This document shows positions 13,221 through 24,132 of a DNA stretch of 64,000 nt, piece by piece. The DNA is from Castor canadensis (taxonomy: Eukaryota; Chordata; Mammalia; Rodentia; Castoridae), in contig NC_133397.1 of the NCBI RefSeq assembly GCF_047511655.1, positions 42,484,001 through 42,548,000 of the forward strand. Direction: 5' to 3'. The position numbers and the translations under genes were made by a program. The first letter of the stretch is position 1. Each line of letters starts with the position of its first letter. The notes beneath the pieces are model-generated. The model was not told the origin of the DNA, did no database searches, and worked only from the letters and a program-made list of their open reading frames with translations.

Positions 13221-13754
13221 AAGCTCTATGTGGATAGTCAACTTCTGTTTGTTGGGCTTCACTTGTAAGAAAGATTAGTGACCCTTGGTTATCATTTGAC
13301 ATACCCAAATAGCTTAGCTTACTTTTGGAGTGAGGTTTCCTTCTCTCTTACCTAAGTTGTGTGAGCTTGGTGCCTGGCTGATGTCCTGAAGCAGAGAGGA
13401 AATTGTCTGCAGAGTCATTATTTAGTGGAGAGTTTAATTTTGTCACCTTGTTTCAGTACAACTGCTCATCCTTGCCCATTATAAACCTAATTTATTTGCC
13501 TTCAGCGCCTCTGAGATTTTATTTTTTTTTCCCAGAAAACAAATCTACCAACTCCTGACAAGTATCAAGATAAGGTACATTGTAACCAAATGTCTGATTC
13601 TTGTAGGGATTTTCAAATAAGGCCCTTGTTTATATAGTCTTGTCATTCTTCTTGAATAACCTTGCTTCTTATTATTCCCATCAGCATGCATTTAGAGTAG
13701 AATAGAACTCTTTAAATATTTCATTTATTTTTTTAAAAGTTATATGGTGGTTAA
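13221..13754. other. Non-coding sequence, nothing recognised
   Basis: AT-rich, no gene or clear repeat. Confidence 0.5.
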
Positions 13755-13985
13755 TGTCTACTAATGCAGATCTAAGCACTGTGTAAATATAATTCATTTC
13801 CATATCACTACCATCTGTGAGATGATGTTATTATTTCCATCATATATTGTTATTATTACAAATTAGGAAAGTGAGAAAAAGCTCACTTACCAAGGTCACA
13901 CTTAGTACTAAATGGCAGTGCTAGCACTCAAATTCAGTCAATTTAACCTGAATACTTTTGTTCTTAGCCTGTTCTGTTGTTCTTC
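13755..13985 (-). repeat. MIR SINE, minus strand
   Basis: The order CTAAGCACTGTGTAAATATA, then TTATTATTTCCATC, AATTAGGAAAGTGAG, CCAAGGTCACAC and GGCAGTGCTAGCACTCAAATTC follows the reverse complement of the MIR consensus. It is strongly diverged, which is normal for MIR. It is non-coding. Confidence 0.75.
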
Positions 13986-14309
13986 TCGTGTTTGGTGACT
14001 TGCCATGTTGCCAAATCTTCATTATGACTTGGAGTTAAAAATATCTGTGTTTATTGAAGGCATAATTTCTGCTTCCAATCTTGTTTTGAGGTAAATTTTC
14101 AGAGAAGGGTCTAACCACATTTCTAAAAAGATTCTGTGATGGTTAAAGTTGTAGACTAGGCATAGTTATTTTCCTGAAAGCCTTAACATTTGGGTAGAGG
14201 AATGGGAATATTAAAATAGTATAACTTGGAAAAAAGAATAAACTGTCTGACTCCATGGATTAGTTCCCCAGGGTTTTGATCTCCTCTCTCAGTCTGTGAA
14301 AGTCATCTG

Positions 14310-15385
14310 TTTCTATATTGTAATAGCTTTACTGAGAAGTAACTTGCATAGTACCACATAAGTAAACAATGTATTTAAAGAGTACAGTATGATGTTTTGA
14401 CATATAGTGATGAAACCGGCATCAAAATCTAGATATTGAATATATCCATCACAGCAATACTTCCTTCTTGCCGTCTGGCGATCCCTTGCTTGTACCCACC
14501 CTAAGCCCCACCCATGCCAACTTCTTTCCTGAAACCCATCTCCTGAAAAACTGATCTACATTTGGTCACTACTCAGATTAACTTGTATTTTCTAGACTTT
14601 AATTAAAGTGCAATTAGAAAATCATAATGTATGTACCTTTTTTGATTTATCTTCTTTTTCTTTTTTCTCAGAATAATTATTTAAATATATATAATTATTT
14701 AAAAAGTCACTCATGTTTTTATATGCATTGATAGTTTATTCCTTTCTGTTGTTGAGTGAACAGTGCTCCATTGTGTGGATGTACCACCTCTGTTTATCTG
14801 TCCCCCTGTTGGCTTCTTTATAATTTTTAGCTATTACAAATAAAATTGATGTGAATATTTGTATAGGGCATTTAAAAAAAAATAAGTACTTTTATTTTCA
14901 ACTGAGAATAGAGTGACTGGATCAAAGGTAGATATACATTTAACTTTTTCAGGATGTGCTACACTTTTTCCCAAAACAGTTGTACCATTTTACATTCCTG
15001 TCAATAGGGTATTATTTTTCCAGACTCTCCATACCATCATCCACACTTGGTATATTCAGTGTAAACTTCAGAAATTCTGATAGTACAAAGTGGTATTTCG
15101 CTGAGGTTTTAATTTTCTTTTCCTTAATGACTAATAGTGTTAAGCATGTGTTTATTCATTATGTATATACCTTTTCTGGCGAATGATTTGTTGATATCTT
15201 TATTCTATTTGTTATTTATTTTTCCTTATCTTTGAGGTTTGAGAGATGTTCTTTATAAATTCTAGATGCAAATCCTTTGTCACATATATGCTTTGGAAAT
15301 GTTTTCTTTCAGTTTGTGATTTTTCTTTTCATTTTTTCTTAATAGTGCCACTTAGAGAGGAATTTTTAATTTTGAAGTTTTAACT
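14310..15385 (-). mobile_element. Ancient L1 3' end, minus strand
   Basis: About 1.1 kb read on the minus strand gives the old L1 3' region. Blocks include ACTGAGAAGTAACTTGCATA, the complement of the ORF2 C-terminal area (TTGTGTGGATGTACCAC, ACTGGATCAAAGGTAGAT, GTTGTACCATTTTACATTC) and CTGGCGAATGATTTG further upstream in the element. All reading frames are broken. It is far more diverged than the two long L1 copies at 23.6-30.6 and 40.7-47.6 kb, so it belongs to an older L1M-type lineage. The 5' part is missing. Confidence 0.75.
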
Positions 15386-17254
15386 TCCATTTGTAAAATA
15401 AGACCAGTGAAAGGTAGATTCAGAGTTGAACATAAGTCTCCTGACACAGGGCCTGATATATTTACCACAAATTATTACTGTCTTTTAGGAATAAGATTCT
15501 GACCTAAACTGTCAGAAATAAAAAGGTACTTTTATCCTAAGGAAGCATAGAAAGTATGGCCCCTAACTCTCACCTAGAACGTTTTGCCTAGAAAACTAAC
15601 TGTAGTAAGTTAAATTTTGGGGACAAATTTTAAGGAAATCTCCTAAAAGACTGTTGTATCTAGTCCCAGGTCTCTCACTAAGCCCTCATTGAATGTAGTC
15701 TGTTTTGCTTTCCTTTTCTGTTGGCGACAAACATTCAATTCACTTTCTTCTCCAATGGAAGTTGTTAGCACCTGCCTTACCTTTTTGGGTTTTTCTCCTA
15801 TCAATCCTGTTTGCAGAGTGAGAAGACAATTTCTGTATTCTTTTTCTTAATGTCCTAAAGATAAGCACAGAGACCCTTGTTATTTTAAGAATTTTAATGC
15901 TAATCACTATGGGGAAACAGATGGTAATAGCAAAAATAACATTACCAAGAACATTATAAAGTTCTAGAAATTTTACAAAATTCTTTCACTTGTAGTCTCT
16001 TAAGGGGAGCCTGGCTCCTTGTTCCCCCTAAAAGGACAGCCACAAGCTTGTTGTTGACTGCTTTCATTGTTTGTAGGTGAGGCTTCTCCTCCTCTAGCAA
16101 AGAATATTTTCTTTTACTCATGCCATTCTTTTTAATCAAATAATTCAATAAACACTGAAGATTCAATAAAGGGAAGAACTGTATTTTCTTAAGTGAGAAG
16201 TTTGTATCTCTGCAACCATTCAAACTTGGTGGTAGCCATAGTTACCCCTTGTATAGTTCTACAGAAAGAATGATTCTTTTGGCTAATCATAGTAGGAATT
16301 TCTGGGAAATAAACAAAATTTAGATTCAAAGCCCATTAAATGAGTTTCCAGAGGCTAGGAAAACAGAGAGGCAAATTCTTACAGTTCCTAGAAATTAGTG
16401 GATATGTTCTGGAGTTTTCCTGTTAATGGGAGTGCAAAGGTGAAGAACAGATGAGGTTCTGAAGTCAGTCCAGGATGAAGACAGATTGAAGGGAGTTAAG
16501 TATTGACTTGACTCAATGAGAGAAATGAGGCTGCAATGGCAGAGCTGGGTCATAGCAGTAATACTGAGTTATCTCCACAGGGGTGGAACAGAAGTCATTT
16601 GATGTCACTGATTATAAAGTATAGCATGGGAGAGTCATGCGGGCAGCAGGCTTCCATATTCAGCTGCATCTGTTTCTGATTTACCTTTCACCTGCTCTGT
16701 ATTAAAGATAACCTCTTTGTCTACTCCCTGACACGATCATGGCTCACTTGAACCCTGTTGGCAGAAACACCTAATGATCCTCTAATCCAACCTCTCATTT
16801 AACATACACTGAAAAGATATAATTAATGAAAAATTGTAATAATGACAAAAGAGTGAAATTGTTGTGGCCCATGAGGTATTGAGGAAGAACATCTAAAGAG
16901 ATATCTTGAAGCCTCAAGGAGATTCCTGCTCAAGTCCTTTGTACATTGTGGATTCCACTTATAATACCAGCCTTACTTTTGTAATTACATGGTTCAAAGA
17001 TCAAGTGAGATGATGCTTGTGAAAGCAGTTTGCCCATTTCAGAGACTAGAGAAAAATAAGGCCTAAGACTCAGACACATTTAAAACTACCAAACAGGTAG
17101 TCCTGGGAACCAGAATTCAGAGACTTTTGAGAAAGCTAGTATGTTGGCAAGCTTAAAAATTATCTATAAGAAAAAGGAAATGGCCAGCAAATATCAGTAC
17201 ACCAGGGAAAAGGACACAAGTGATAACAATAATGAAAACAATTTGCTGAAAGCA
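15386..17254. other. Unique non-coding sequence, 1.9 kb
   Basis: No recognisable gene or repeat. Confidence 0.5.
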
Positions 17255-17400
17255 AATTAGGCATAATGTGTTCTTATTTATTTCTCACAATGACCTTCTA
17301 CATGATTACCTCTATTCTTTAAATGAGAAGATTGAGACTCTGGAGAAGTGAGGCCAATACACCATGGTGGCAGAAAAGGTTGGGACAGGCTTGGAACTCA
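17255..17400 (-). repeat. MIR fragment, minus strand
   Basis: TTATTTCTCACAATGACC, then TTAAATGAGAAGATTGAGAC, GAAGTGAGG and GGCTTGGAACTCA follow the reverse order of the MIR core and tRNA-like parts. It is short and diverged. Confidence 0.6.
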
Positions 17401-17862
17401 TCAGTATGATTGAAAGCTCATTTACTTAACTCATCAAATGCCTTTTCTCCCTAACAAAAATTTTACAAAAGAAAGTTTGTGTGCCACATGTTTTAAAACT
17501 GTGGTCTTCATGTTCAGCTTACTGCTGATTAAGTTTGGAAATTACTATGAAAAAGAAAGAAAACGACTTCTTTTTCCCAAGCTACTAACTTTTATGCCAG
17601 GGTGTCTCCTTAACAACAGGGTTCTAATTATATAAGATCCAGGGATATTCTGTCTACAGGAAACCAACAACAATTCTATTCCAATGAGAGGGAGGAGAAA
17701 TTTAAGCAGGTCAGTGTGTTTTCTAACAGCAAAATCCAGAACTAACAGATTTGGGGAACAATGATTTAAATCCCATTACCAGATTTGTTAAGAAGAAGTT
17801 GAATTGAATCTTCTGGATTCCTGCAGAATTTCAGAATGGTTGTGAATATAAATGAGTTAGTG

Positions 17863-17969
17863 CAGTGATTCTGAACCATAGTTTATTTGGTCCTCCAGGG
17901 GCAGTGGGCAAAGTCTGGAGACATTTTTGGTTGTCAGAACTGAGAGGGTGCTACTAGCATTTAGAGGGT
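17863..17969 (+). repeat. MER5A-like element, cut at its 3' side
   Basis: The left terminus CAGTGATTCTGAACC is followed by GTCTGGAGACATTTTTGGTT and GGTGCTACTAGCAT, the blocks of MER5A in plus orientation. The match stops where a MaLR-type LTR begins at 17970, and I could not find the missing right half beyond the LTR. Confidence 0.75.
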
Positions 17970-18430
17970 TGTGTTAGTTTTTTGTTGTTATGACAAATAC
18001 CTGAGAGAAACAAGTTAAAAGAAGGAAGGATTTATTTTGGCTCATGGTTTCAGGGGTTACATCCATGTGAGCTAGCTCCATTATTTCTGGGTGGGTAGTG
18101 AAGCAGAACATCACAGCAGAAGGGCATGGTAGAGCAAGGTTGACCACCTAATAGTGGCGAGAAAGAAAGGGTAAGACAGAGAGGTGCAGGACACAACCCC
18201 ATTATATATAGATATATAGGTATAGGTCCCTAAGGACAAAACCTCCGTAACTTCCTCTAACTGGGCTCCATCTCTGAAAGTTTCCATCACCTCTCTATAA
18301 TATCAAAGTATGACTCCATCAGAGGATCAATCCATTGATTACATCAAAACTCTCATGATTCAGTTGCCTCTCAATGATTGTATTCACCAGTTGGGGATCA
18401 AGACTTTAACACATGAATCTTTTTTTGGGA
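17970..18430 (-). repeat. MaLR-type LTR, minus strand
   Basis: Starts TGTGTTAGTTTTTTGTTG with TATGACAAATACCTGAGAG, passes TGGCTCATGGTTTCAGGGG, and ends with GGGGATCAAGACTTTAACAC and ATGAATC. Reversed, this is the order of an MST/ORR1-like MaLR LTR (ATTCATGTGTTAAAGTCTTG near the start). It directly abuts the interrupted MER5A-like element. No internal sequence is present. Confidence 0.6.
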
Positions 18431-19049
18431 GAGGGGCACTTCATATCTCTGCTGTCACCAATCCATAGAGTTTTCAGTTGTTCTATATGCTCAGCCAAGA
18501 ACTCATTCTGGCTACAACTACTGCCACAAGGTTCCTGACTCTTGGTGTGGTGACTCCTGAGTCAGAATCTAGTATGGATGTATCTGATGAGTGAAATGTA
18601 GATTGCAGATGATATCTGAGCCACAAGGCATGATGGAAGAGAGAATGTGACATCTCTGTAATGGGAAGCAGGACACGTTTCCCATCCCAGCTTCATAATG
18701 TGGAGTCCCCAAATGCAGAAAGAAATTCAGTTAAACAAAAAGAATAACAAATTCCCATTGCATTGAGATACTGTAGCCAGTGGTTTGGAGATTGGTAGAG
18801 ATATATTATCATGGAAATTTCTGAGAGAAAGGGAAACAGTATTTATAATACATTAGGAGTTTACACTGAGGAATAGAAGTAGAAGAGAGATAAAGAAATC
18901 TCTTTTCTTCTTTTCACTCCACTGAAATTATTAATGCTAAAGATATTCTTAATATTCCAGTCATCATATAGTTACTAGCTTATATAGCTATTTTCTGCAG
19001 TATTTGGCAACTTGGACTTTAGGAAGAGTTATTCCCTTGATTTCTGTGA
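18431..19049. other. Non-coding sequence, nothing recognised
   Basis: No gene or clear repeat seen. Confidence 0.5.
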
Positions 19050-19068
19050 CTCTCTCTCTCTCTTTCTG

Positions 19069-19138
<70 letters not shown>
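19050..19138. repeat. (TC)n microsatellite, about 89 bp
   Basis: A nearly pure TC dinucleotide run, interrupted only near its left end (TTTCTGTGTTTC). It immediately adjoins the A-tail side of the minus-strand SINE that follows, so it probably grew from the SINE tail. The open frame across it encodes only Ser-Leu repeats and is not a gene. Confidence 0.95.
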
Positions 19139-19140
<2 letters not shown>

Positions 19141-19405
19141 GGTAGTACTAGCAATTTCAATTCACGGTCTCCTGCTTGCTAGACAGGTACTCTACCACTT
19201 AAGCCATGACCCCAGCCCATTTTGCTGTTGTTATTTTTGAGGTAGATCCTTACTTTGCACCCCAGCTGGCCTGGATTGTGATTCTACATACCTGGGATGA
19301 CAGGCATGTGCCACTATAGCTTTTAATGATTGAGTTGGGGTCTCTTGAAATTTTTGCCCAGACTGTCCTTGAACTATGATTCTTCCTATCTCTATTTTTC
19401 AAATA
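19139..19405 (-). repeat. Dimeric B1-dID-like SINE, minus strand
   Basis: Next to the TC run, the ID-like part appears as CTTGCTAGACAGGTACTCTACC plus ACCACTTAAGCC, followed by a B1-like part (CTGGCCTGGATTGTGATTC, GGGATGACAGGCATGTGCC). A further B1-like stretch (GGGGTCTCTTGAAA, CCCAGACTGTCCTTGAACTA) extends to 19405, so this may be one copy with an internal duplication or two adjacent copies. Confidence 0.7.
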
Positions 19406-19849
19406 TCTGTGATTTTTGATCTCTTTGACTGAATTCTTTTCTCCCTGTCTCTTAGATTCTAAAGTTATTCAGGGTTTAGTCCTTGGTCTTCTTATTCTTC
19501 ACATTCTGTGGTTGATCTTGTCTATTCTATGGATTGTACTACTAGCTAAGACAGAATAATTCCATTTAAGATCTCACTAAGATCTTACCCCTAAATACCT
19601 ACCCAAATAGACAGCTATCTACTTATCATCTCTACTTGATTGTCCCAAGGCATCTGAAAGTCACCATTTAGAAGGACACCATTGTTTATCTTTCCTATCT
19701 ATTTTCCCACATTTCTGCCATATTTAGTATTGATATATTTGCTTTTAAATAGCCAAGTAAGAGAGGTGTGAAGTATTCTAGAGTCCTCCTTTTCCTTTAT
19801 ACCCATATTTAATCAGCAATCAGTTTCTTTTCATCCGAGCTTTTATTTG

Positions 19850-20007
19850 TTTGTTTTTACGGTTCTGGGGCTTGAACTCAGGGCCTTCACTTTGAGCCAC
19901 TCCACCAGTCCTATTTTTGTGAGAGGTTTTTGAGTTAGGGTCTCACAGAACTATTTGCTCTGGCTAACTTCAAACTGCAATCTTCCTGACCTCTGCCTCC
20001 TGAGTAG
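19850..20007 (-). repeat. Dimeric SINE, minus strand
   Basis: CTGGGGCTTGAACTCAGGGC and GAGCCACTCCACCAG give the ID-like half, then GGGTCTCACAG, TTTGCTCTGGCTAAC and CTGCCTCCTGAGTAG give the B1-like half. TCATCCGAGCTTTT at 19831 and TCATCTTAGCTTTT at 20008 fit a slightly decayed target-site duplication. Confidence 0.8.
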
Positions 20008-20416
20008 TCATCTTAGCTTTTTAATATGTTATATCTTCTTCCTTTTCTCCAACTAAAATTATTTATTCACATATTTTGTCATTCACATTTGACAATGTTT
20101 CTTGAAATCATATTTAATTTTATATTCATGAAACTGACAACTAAGATCACCCATGTCAACATAACCTGACTGTACAGATAAAATTATAGACTAATAAGTA
20201 GCTTTTCTGCTTGTTTCAGGAAATTATTACAAAATTATCCAAGAAAGGCAACCAATTCAGTCATCTGGGCAGATGGTTCTTTTATTGAACAATATCATTC
20301 TCATTTGGGCAAATCATTAATAAGACAACTTTCCCATTATGACATTTTGTCTATGCATTCACAATTCTTAAACTATTGTGCCACAAATTTTGCCCAATTC
20401 CAACAACTTCCCCGCT

Positions 20417-20873
20417 TATTTTTTTTATTCATTTATTCATAGGTGCATACATTGTTTGAGCCATTTCTCCCCCCTGCCCCCTACCCCCTTTTTCTCCCCC
20501 CTCCTCACTTCCAGGCAGAACCTGTTCTGCCCTTTTCTCCAATTTTGTTGAAGAGAAGAAATTAGCAATAATAAGAAAGACAAAGTATTTTTGCTAGTAT
20601 AAATAAGCATAGCTATACAGAGAGATTCCTAGCATTGCTTTCATGCATAAGTGTGTTACAACCCGAATTGATTCATCTCTACCTGACCTTTTTCACTAGT
20701 TCCTGATTATCTTCCCATATTGACCTCTGTCACTTTAAGGTTTCTGTATTACTTCCTCTGCAGTGGGGACATCAAACACTTTCAAGTTTTGGGTTTCCTA
20801 CCTATCCCCATATCTCCAGTATGTGCTCTCCCTTAGTGACCAACAATATTGCTGCATTTGTCCTAGATCTTAA
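20417..20873 (-). mobile_element. 5'-truncated L1, 3'UTR part only, minus strand
   Basis: Begins with a T-rich tail and CATAGGTGCATACATTG, then the C-rich tract CCCCCTGCCCCCTACCCCC and TTGTTGAAGAGAAGAAATTAG, and ends in the ORF2 stop region near CCTAGATCTTA. Block for block it matches the 3' end of the two long L1 copies in this window, but with many differences. It covers only about 460 bp, typical of 5' truncation. Confidence 0.8.
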
Positions 20874-20875
20874 AC

Positions 20876-21060
20876 TATTTGAGTTCAGTCTCCAAAGGCC
20901 TATAAATACTCTTCCCTAACTTCTCCTTTGTTTATGCTAGGAAAACTTGGTCCATGTGGTTTTCTCACTTGTTTCAGTATATTTAATAAATTCAGCTTTG
21001 TCTGATTTCCGATTTCTCTGGTGGATGTGGAAGAGTCAATAGTCATTGGGTCCAAACATA
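20876..21060 (+). repeat. Possible ERV LTR fragment (TATA to U5)
   Basis: A TATA-like CCTATAAATACT at about 20900 is followed 80-90 bp later by a polyadenylation-type AATAAA (TTTAATAAATTCAGC) and then a GGTGGATGTGGAAGAG block. This spacing resembles the end of U3, R and U5 of a retroviral LTR. I do not recognise the family and no viral coding sequence is attached. Confidence 0.3.
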
Positions 21061-22439
21061 GTCCTTAATAAATAATCGAAGTTCAACAGTTTTATTCTTT
21101 TCATTTCTTTCATTAAATAATAGGCAGAAACTTGGGTGGGGATGTTTAATAAGAGAAACATGGAGAAGGGAGTAAAGATGTATTAGTCAAAGGAAACAGA
21201 TTTTTGGTAATATGAAATATGTCTTAGAAAGCTGCTGTAAACATAGTTCTTATAGTTAATGATACTGTATTATGTACTTATAAATTTGCTAAGAAAGTAG
21301 ATCTTATGTTAAGTGCTCTTATTTAAAAAAAACAGTTGGAGGAAAGTTTTGTCTATAATAGGTAGGTCTATGGCATATATTGTAAGGATGGTTTCATGGG
21401 TATATACTTATTTACAAATTCAACAACTTATATGCATTAATTATGTACAGTTTTTTGTATGCCAAAAAAATCCCAAAAATAATTTGAAAAAAAGAAATAT
21501 GGAAAGATGTGTTTCTTCTCACCTATCATCAGAATTAGAAATTGTTCTGAAAAACCAATATACACTAGAGTGTTATGGAAAGCACCCTCATGCTTGAATT
21601 AAATGAATGAACTTTATCGAATGATCCAATAATGAGCTTTACAGATGATAGAATAAAGGAGATGGATAAATTATACATCATTAATCCTTGATATTCTGAA
21701 AGGAATTATCATGAGACCTTAAATCCTTGAATTTACAAATACTTGCAGACCTATTATTCTCCCCATGAGTCATTGATAAGGTAAGAGATAGTACCCAAAG
21801 CAAATCCCCTCTGAATTACAAGTGCTAAATTGATAGACTCAACTTAGTCTGCTTGGCTAAATTGCTAGCTAAGATATTCCACTCCCAACTCCTATCCTAC
21901 ATTGATTAAATATGGCATCATAAAATCCATGCCTCTGCAAAATTACAAGTTACTATATGTTATAAACTTTTAATACAGTAACTGTTGAAATCTGAATATT
22001 AAACTTAGGACTTAGAAATACCTACTATTCAGGTCATACTTTTATTTACTCAAAGGTAATCTTTCTGATTCTGAATTTAAATGTTTTTATTTTTAACTTG
22101 ACAGCAAGCATGGTGTTGAAAAGAGTATGTGTTCAATTTGCTTGTAAAGACATGAATTATTTTCACTTGGAGAAGTGAAATATATAGGATGACAATTGCC
22201 TCAGGCCACCTGAGAAGTGAATAGTGCTGACCTATTAACTGTAAATAGGTCTGACTGTGGTGACCACCTGCTTTTTCAGTACTCAGTCCAGCTTTGAATT
22301 TGTCCAGAACAAAATATATAAATGTGAATGGTAATTGTTAAGACCACCCTGTAACCTTTATCTCTCTAAAATTTAAATGAATTAGTTATTTTCATTTTCA
22401 CTTGGAAAAATGCTTTTCCCAGAGTTTATAGAAGCAGTT
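21061..22439. other. AT-rich non-coding sequence
   Basis: About 1.4 kb with no recognisable gene or repeat. Confidence 0.5.
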
Positions 22440-22916
22440 TCCAGGCTGTGATGATTAATCTTGACTGTCAACTTAATTGAATTGAGAGATGACTAGAAGA
22501 TTGAAAAGAATATCTCTGGTTGTGTCTGTGAGGGATTTGCCAAAGATATTAGATTGTGATGGCTCTGACCTAACCCATTGATAAATTCACACTTTGAATA
22601 GTTTATTGGGAGGTGGTGGAACTGTGAAAGGTGTGCCCTATTGGAGGAAGCAAGTCCTGGGGACATGACTTTGAAGGGAGTGTCTTGGCTCCTGCCCCTT
22701 CCTGATACTTCTCTTTGCTTCCTACCTAATATTCGGCAAGAAGTTTTCCTCTACCATGCCTTTCATCCATGTTTCTTCCTTGCCTCAGGTCTAAAAGCAA
22801 AGGAGCCAGCAGAGCATGGACTGAAATCTCTGAAACTGAGCTAAAATAAGTTTTTCCTCCCTTTCATGACCATCTCAGGTAATTTTTCACAGTGATGAAC
22901 AAACAACTGACATAAA
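22440..22916 (+). repeat. ERVL/MLT2-like LTR, plus strand
   Basis: Starts TGTGATGATTAATCTTGAC and CTGTCAACTTAATTGAATTG, passes GGTTGTGTCTGTGAGGG, and ends GAAACTGAGCTAAAATAAG and AACAAACAACTGACA. This is the arrangement of a common mammalian LTR-type repeat with a polyadenylation-type signal near its end. Solo and decayed, with no internal coding region. The family name is uncertain. Confidence 0.5.
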
Positions 22917-23635
22917 GAATGAGCTGTGTATCTGGGAATGAAAAAGGTCATGGTATTAGATGTTTTCTCCACTTAACCCAAAAGTTATTTGCTCTACAAT
23001 TGGAGATATGACCTCCATACTCATGAACACTTAGAGCATTCAAATTAAATGATTTGAAATAAAAAACACTTTTCCAAAATTTGCCAATCTTCCATGTATT
23101 TAAATAAAGGATCTTCCATTATTCTCTAAAAGACTAAGGGAATAGAACCAATTCTGCATCATAAGGATCTACAGCTCATTGAGACTGTCAGTTTCTGAGG
23201 TAGGCAATCAGTGTTAGCTTCCAGAAGGGGTCACAAAGGAAGAACATGAAATTATCTGATAAATTTTACAATACATGGTGTGAATCTGTCAACATTTTCT
23301 GTTCGTACAGGAAAGACCTGTACTTCTAGTTTAATCTGAAGTATAGTATTTGCCTGCATAGGCCAGTGGGAGATAAACAGTTATTTATTCAAACATATAA
23401 TGAGTATTTATTTAATATTTGCTATGCAAAAAGCACCATTTTAGTTTCTAGTGAAACTGAGATGGATAAAACAACTATCAGTTTTGAAGCATCTTATGGA
23501 ACTAAGGTTTGTTTACTAAAAGAGAAGCTTAAAATGGAAGGAAATAACATTTTAGAGCTATCAATTCTGAAAGGGTTCATGTTCATAAGTTTTCAGATAA
23601 TGTTCTGTTGATCCTCAAAGATAACCCACAAAAGA
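22917..23635. other. Non-coding sequence with a possible old repeat
   Basis: Around 23370-23510 the order TTATTTATTCAAACATATAA, TTTGCTATGCAAAAAGCACC and GAAACTGAGATGGATAAAAC resembles a very old interspersed repeat (TTTATTGAGCACCTACTATG class). It is too diverged to name. Nothing else is recognised. Confidence 0.4.
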
Positions 23636-23650
23636 CAAAATTGTCTTTTT
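23636..23650. repeat. Target-site duplication of L1-A, 3' side
   Basis: The 15 bases CAAAATTGTCTTTTT are repeated exactly at 30627-30641 and bracket the minus-strand L1. The junction reads as the A-rich target typical of L1 endonuclease cleavage. Confidence 0.93.
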
Positions 23651-24132
23651 CTTTTTTTTTTAATTCATATGTGCATACAATGTTCGGGTCATTTCTCCCT
23701 CCTTCCCCAACCCACTTCCTTATCCTCCCCACCCCCTCACACTCCCCTGACCCCCTCGCTACCCAGCAGAAACTATTTTGCCCTTATCTCTAACTTTGTT
23801 GAAGAGAGAGTATAAGCAATAATAGGAAGGAACAAGGGTTTTTGCTAGTTGAGATAAGGATAGCTATACAGGGAGTTGACTCACATTAATTTCCTGTGCG
23901 TCTGTGTTACCTTCTAGGCTAATTTTTTTTGATATAACCTTTTCTCTAGTTCCTGGTCCCCTTGTCCTATTGGCTTCAGTTGCTTTAAAGTATCTGCTTT
24001 AGTATTTCTGCATTGAGGGCAACAAATGCTATCTAGTTTTTTAGGTGTCTTACCTATCTCCATACCTCCCTTGTGTGCACTCACTTTATCATGTGATCAA
24101 AGTACAATCCCCTTATTGTGTTTGCCCTTGAT
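23651..24132 (-). other. L1-A 3'UTR and A-tail
   Basis: It begins (on the plus strand) with a T-run, then ATTCATATGTGCATACAATG and a pyrimidine-rich tract at about 23696-23762 with several C-runs. On the element's sense strand that is the G-rich tract typical of L1 3'UTRs, able in principle to form a G-quadruplex. The ORF2 stop lies just beyond at 24133. Confidence 0.85.
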
